Shown here: positions 5,908 through 8,701 of the stretch, one piece after another
Position numbering within the stretch: the first letter of the stretch is position 1
Layout of the letters: every line of letters begins with the position of its first letter
NCBI GenBank assembly: GCA_045531795.1
Contig: JAZSET010000102.1
Coordinates: 1 to 8,701 of the forward strand
Length of the DNA: 8,701 nucleotides
Reading direction: 5' to 3'
Source: UBA4717 sp045531795
GTDB lineage: Bacteria; Bacillota; Clostridia; Oscillospirales; CAG-272
The notes under the pieces: generated by a model
What the model saw: only the letters and a program-made list of their open reading frames with translations
Told to the model about the DNA's origin: nothing
Databases searched by the model: none
Made by a program: the position numbers and the translations under genes

Positions 5908-7318
5908 AACTCTGGTACGGTCCAGGGGCGTGTCCCTGGTTTATGTAGGCATCAATTGCTTTGGCAGCATTTTTACCTGCACCCATTGCAAGAATTACCG
6001 TTGCCGCACCTGTTACGGCATCTCCGCCTGCAAACACGCCTTTTTTTGTTGTTGCTGTGTTATCATCAGCAACGATTGTTCCGCGCGATGTCGTTTCAAG
6101 TCCTTTTGTTGTCTGCTTTATAAGCGGATTGGGCGAAGTTCCAATCGACATAATAACCGTGTCGCAGTCAAATGTGAACTCACTGTTTTCAATAACAACA
6201 GGCGAGCGTCTTCCTCTTTCATCAGGCTCACCGAGCTCCATTTTCACGCACTTTATTCCTTTGACAAAGCCGTTCTCATCGCCAAGTATTTCGACAGGAT
6301 TGGTCAGGAGCTTAAACTCCACTCCCTCTTCCATTGCGTGCTCTGCTTCTTCTTTTCTTGCAGGCAATTCTTCAAAAGAGCGTCTGTAAACGATGCTTAC
6401 CTTTTGGGCTCCGAGTCTGAGTGCGCTTCTTGCGGCATCCATTGCCACATTTCCGCCTCCCACGACTACCACATTCCCGCCTTTCATAACAGGAGTGTCA
6501 GAGTCGTCAAGGTATGCCCTCATCAGGTTTACTCTTGTGAGGTACTCGTTTGCCGAGTAAACTCCCTTGAGATTTTCGCCCTTTATATTCATAAATCTCG
6601 GAAGTCCTGCTCCCGAGCCCACAAACACCGCTTCAAATCCCATTTCTTCCATAAGCTCGTCAACGGACACGGTTCTTCCGATAACAGTATTTGTTTCGAT
6701 TTTTACGCCAAGAGCCTTAAGTCCCTCAATTTCGTTTGCAACAATGCTTTTCGGGAGTCTGAATTCGGGGATTCCGTAAACAAGCACCCCTCCCGGAGTA
6801 TGAAGCGCCTCAAAAACCGTTACATCATAGCCCATTTTCGCAAGGTCTCCCGCGCAGGTAAGTCCTGCGGGGCCTGAGCCTACAACTGCCACTTTATGAC
6901 CGTTCTTTACAGGCATTTCCGGTGCTGTTTTACTGTTTTTATTATGATAATCGGCAACAAATCTTTCAAGTCTGCCTATAGCGACAGACTCACTTTTTAT
7001 GCCTCTTATACATTTGCCCTCGCACTGATTTTCCTGCGGGCAGACTCTTCCGCAGATTGCAGGAAGTGAGCTTTGCTCGCTTATTACCGAGTATGCGCCC
7101 TCAAAATCGCCCTTGGCAACTCGTGCTATAAAGCCCGGGATATCTATGTTTACGGGGCAGCCCTTTACGCAGAGAGGATTTTTGCAGTTAAGGCATCTTG
7201 ACGCCTCAATTACCGCCGTTTCCACGCTGTAGCCGAGTGCTACCTCGTCAAAGTTTTTTGCCCTGATTTTTGGATCCTGTGCAGGCATTTCCTGCCTTTT
7301 TACCGACATATCAGCCAT
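5888..7318 (-). CDS. nfnB: NfnB/GltA-type NAD(P)-binding flavoprotein, large subunit
   Basis: This 476-residue protein belongs to the glutamate-synthase-small-subunit/SudA/NfnB family. The N-terminal region carries cysteines for two 4Fe-4S clusters: C42, C45, C50, C54 and C89, C93, C99, C103; E118 in IGRLERF may be the non-Cys ligand known in Nfn enzymes. The FAD site is VVGSGPAGL (145-153), the NADP(H) site VVGGGNVAMD (285-294), and the second FAD motif GVFAGGDA (427-434). With NfnA it would form NADH-dependent ferredoxin:NADP+ oxidoreductase, a cytosolic electron-bifurcating enzyme. Sequence alone cannot exclude sulfide dehydrogenase (SudA) or a glutamate synthase role. The ATG follows the nfnA stop by 2 nt, with AAAGGAA at 7326-7332. 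The last ~16 residues run past the usual end of the fold, and the stop lies in a repeat. Confidence 0.9.
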   Translation of the reverse strand: MADMSVKRQEMPAQDPKIRAKNFDEVALGYSVETAVIEASRCLNCKNPLCVKGCPVNIDIPGFIARVAKGDFEGAYSVISEQSSLPAICGRVCPQENQCEGKCIRGIKSESVAIGRLERFVADYHNKNSKTAPEMPVKNGHKVAVVGSGPAGLTCAGDLAKMGYDVTVFEALHTPGGVLVYGIPEFRLPKSIVANEIEGLKALGVKIETNTVIGRTVSVDELMEEMGFEAVFVGSGAGLPRFMNIKGENLKGVYSANEYLTRVNLMRAYLDDSDTPVMKGGNVVVVGGGNVAMDAARSALRLGAQKVSIVYRRSFEELPARKEEAEHAMEEGVEFKLLTNPVEILGDENGFVKGIKCVKMELGEPDERGRRSPVVIENSEFTFDCDTVIMSIGTSPNPLIKQTTKGLETTSRGTIVADDNTATTKKGVFAGGDAVTGAATVILAMGAGKNAAKAIDAYINQGHAPGPYQSLRSDKI

Positions 7319-7320
7319 TG

Positions 7321-8163
7321 TTAATTTCCTTTATTTTTCAAGAGATTACATTCTTTTTCAAAACGGTGCTTTTCAAAGTCCTTGTACATTGACGAGCGAG
7401 CCATTGCCTCGTCAAAGTCTATAAGGTGAGCATCAAATTCAGGCCCGTCAACGCAGGCAAACTTAGTTTCGCCGCCGACAGTCAGTCTGCAGCCGCCACA
7501 CATTCCCGTACCGTCTATCATAAAGGGGTTCATACTTGCGACCGTTTTTATGTTATATTTTTTTGTAAGCTGTGAGACAAATTTCATCATCACAAGAGGT
7601 CCGATAGTTATAACCTCGTCATATTTTTCGCCATCAAGAATGAGCTTTTCAAGAGCCTCTGTTACAAGTCCCTTTTCACCCGCACTGCCGTCGTCGGTCA
7701 TTAGCACAAGCTTTGTACTTGATTTTTCAAACTCGTCTTCGAGTATTACAAGGTCACGGCTTCTGAAGCCAATAATCGAGTGAACCTCGCACCCGCTTTG
7801 GTGTAACTTTTTAGCCACCGGGTATGCTATTGCGCACCCGACACCGCCGCCTACAACGGCTACTTTTTTCTTGCCCTCGGTATCCGTGGGCTTGCCGAGA
7901 GGGCCGACAAAATCGCAGATACAGTCACCCTCGTCAAGTTTATTAAGTTTTCCTGTAGTTGCTCCCACGATCTGGAATATGATTGTAACGCTTCCCTTTT
8001 CTCTGTCAAAATCGGCAATTGTAAGCGGAATACGCTCTCCGTTTTCATCAGTGCGAAGTATTATAAACTGCCCCGGCTCTGCCTTTTTTGCTACAAGCGG
8101 TGCTTCTATTTCCATAAGTGTTACTGTGGGGTTCAGTATTCTCTTTTTCAGGATTTTATACAT
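7321..8163 (-). CDS. nfnA: NfnA/SudB-type FAD/2Fe-2S reductase, small subunit
   Basis: This 280-residue protein has the ferredoxin-reductase layout of NfnA, SudB and PyrK. It has an N-terminal FAD barrel with RIPLT (44-48), an NAD-binding half with VVGGGVGCAIAYP (103-115), and a C-terminal 2Fe-2S site in IDGTGMCGGC plus FACVDGPEF. D217, C222, C225 and C237 fit the Asp/Cys3 ligation described for sulfide dehydrogenase/NfnI-type enzymes. It would carry the NADH-oxidising, bifurcation-linked part of the complex and pass electrons to NfnB. The length is normal for the family. The start is supported by GGAG at 8171-8174, 7 nt from the ATG. It is first in a two-gene operon, and gene order (small then large) matches known nfnAB operons. 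Being alongside NfnB argues against a PyrK role. Confidence 0.9.
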   Translation of the reverse strand: MYKILKKRILNPTVTLMEIEAPLVAKKAEPGQFIILRTDENGERIPLTIADFDREKGSVTIIFQIVGATTGKLNKLDEGDCICDFVGPLGKPTDTEGKKKVAVVGGGVGCAIAYPVAKKLHQSGCEVHSIIGFRSRDLVILEDEFEKSSTKLVLMTDDGSAGEKGLVTEALEKLILDGEKYDEVITIGPLVMMKFVSQLTKKYNIKTVASMNPFMIDGTGMCGGCRLTVGGETKFACVDGPEFDAHLIDFDEAMARSSMYKDFEKHRFEKECNLLKNKGN

Positions 8164-8220
8164 TTGCTCTCTCCAACAAGTTTATATATTAAATATTATA
8201 CTTTTTGAACATATACAGTT

Positions 8221-8249
8221 ATTCTATCACGATTTTTTCTAAATTGCAA
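8221..8249 (-). promoter_or_regulatory. Promoter of the nfnA-nfnB operon
   Basis: On the minus strand, TTGCAA (8244-8249), a 17-nt spacer and TAGAAT (8221-8226) stand about 58 nt before the nfnA ATG. It starts about 36 nt past the gdhA terminator, so the operon is probably transcribed independently of gdhA. Confidence 0.65.
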
Positions 8250-8284
8250 GTGAATTTCATACTTTTTATCTGCATTTTTATTTA

Positions 8285-8321
8285 AGACAAAAAACGGCGG
8301 TTCTGCATATCAGAACCGCCG
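8285..8321 (-). terminator. Intrinsic terminator of gdhA
   Basis: CGGCGGTTCTG (8295-8305) and CAGAACCGCCG (8311-8321) form a perfect 11-bp stem with a 5-nt loop. On the minus strand it is followed by TTTTTTGTCTT. It sits about 20 nt past the gdhA stop codon. Confidence 0.93.
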
Positions 8322-8340
8322 GATTTACAGTTTTTATTTA

Positions 8341-8701
8341 TCAGACTACTCCCTGTGCGAGCATTGCTTCCGCAACCTTTTCAAAGCCTGCAATGTTCGC
8401 GCCCATAACGTAGTTGCCTTCGTAGCCGTACTTCTTCGCCGCTTTGTCCATGTTGTGGTAAATGTTGATCATGATGTTTTTCAGCTTTGCGTCAACCTCT
8501 TCCGCCGACCAATACAGTCTGCCAGAGGATTGCGCCATTTCCAACGCCGACGTAGCTACGCCGCCTGCATTCGCCGCTTTTGCGGGCAGGAATACAACCC
8601 CTTTTACCGCTTGGAAGGTTGCAATTGCCTCCAAGGTAGAGGGCATGTTCGCACCCTCCGCAACGTATTTCACGCCGCCAGCCACCAAGGCTTTTGCGCT
8701 T
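8341..8701 (-). CDS. gdhA: NADP-type glutamate dehydrogenase, C-terminal part (5' end outside window)
   Basis: The last 120 codons of the gene are present; the frame is open to the right edge (SAKALVAGG...), so the TTG at 8688 is an internal Leu, not a start. The sequence matches the hexameric bacterial GdhA C-terminus: VAEGANMPS, then NAGGVATS and LEMAQ, then NYVMGANIAGF and the ending AMLAQGV, as in E. coli GdhA. The enzyme interconverts 2-oxoglutarate plus ammonium with glutamate in the cytosol, usually with NADP(H) in this subfamily. The catalytic Lys and most of the nucleotide-binding domain lie beyond the window. It ends at TGA followed directly by TAA and then a strong terminator, so it is probably a separate transcript from nfnAB, though NADPH supply links them functionally (inference). 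Confidence 0.94.
   Translation of the reverse strand, partial: SAKALVAGGVKYVAEGANMPSTLEAIATFQAVKGVVFLPAKAANAGGVATSALEMAQSSGRLYWSAEEVDAKLKNIMINIYHNMDKAAKKYGYEGNYVMGANIAGFEKVAEAMLAQGVV

Noticed and set aside
5879..6877. 332-codon open frame on the plus strand opposite nfnB
   Set aside because: Very Cys/Ser/His-rich, no recognisable domain, fully antisense to a gene with strong family motifs; it is a shadow.
8333..8350. TTTATCAGACT resemblance to the 33-bp repeat at the gdhA stop
   Set aside because: Only about 11 bases match and the flanks do not; it is explained by the gdhA stop codons.

Overview
The window looks like a chromosomal segment from a gut-type Clostridia (Firmicutes), perhaps Oscillospiraceae/Ruminococcaceae. 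This is inferred from sigma-A promoters close to consensus, purine-rich ribosome binding sites, an NfnA-NfnB flavoprotein pair beside an NADP-type glutamate dehydrogenase, a divergent EF-G, and a secreted protein built from InlB-type repeats. No phylogeny was run, so the placement is tentative. All five genes are on the minus strand and are therefore read from right to left.

In transcription order: (1) the C-terminal part of glutamate dehydrogenase gdhA (8341-8701, cut by the window edge), closed by a strong intrinsic terminator; (2) a two-gene operon with its own promoter, nfnA (7321-8163) and nfnB (5888-7318), separated by 2 nt and ending in a GC-rich hairpin with a T-run; (3) a stand-alone EF-G-like translational GTPase (3464-5518) with its own promoter and terminator; (4) a secreted modular protein (1-2783, 3' end outside the window) with a signal peptide, six InlB-type repeats, and three copies of a second module of about 200 residues that I do not recognise. 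It has a near-perfect promoter and a structured leader of about 225 nt.

The intergenic regions carry most of the unexplained structure. The 680-nt gap before the secreted-protein gene holds an AT-rich upstream stretch with iterated CAAGTT-type sequences, a degenerate GC-rich repeat, and a MITE-like inverted-repeat unit (3319-3464) that encloses the EF-G terminator and ends on the EF-G stop codon. The 369-nt gap before the EF-G gene holds a promoter overlapped by a 17-nt palindrome, several TGTGCA motifs, and a row of hairpins related to the repeat in the other gap. A 33-bp sequence (31/33 identical) lies at the 3' ends of both the EF-G gene and nfnB, and it supplies the nfnB stop codon.

Functionally, Nfn-type enzymes make NADPH from NADH plus reduced ferredoxin, and glutamate dehydrogenase can consume that NADPH, so the right side reads as a redox/nitrogen-assimilation neighbourhood. 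The EF-G paralogue and the surface protein have no evident link to it. No RNA gene, CRISPR array, insertion-sequence transposase or defence system was seen.
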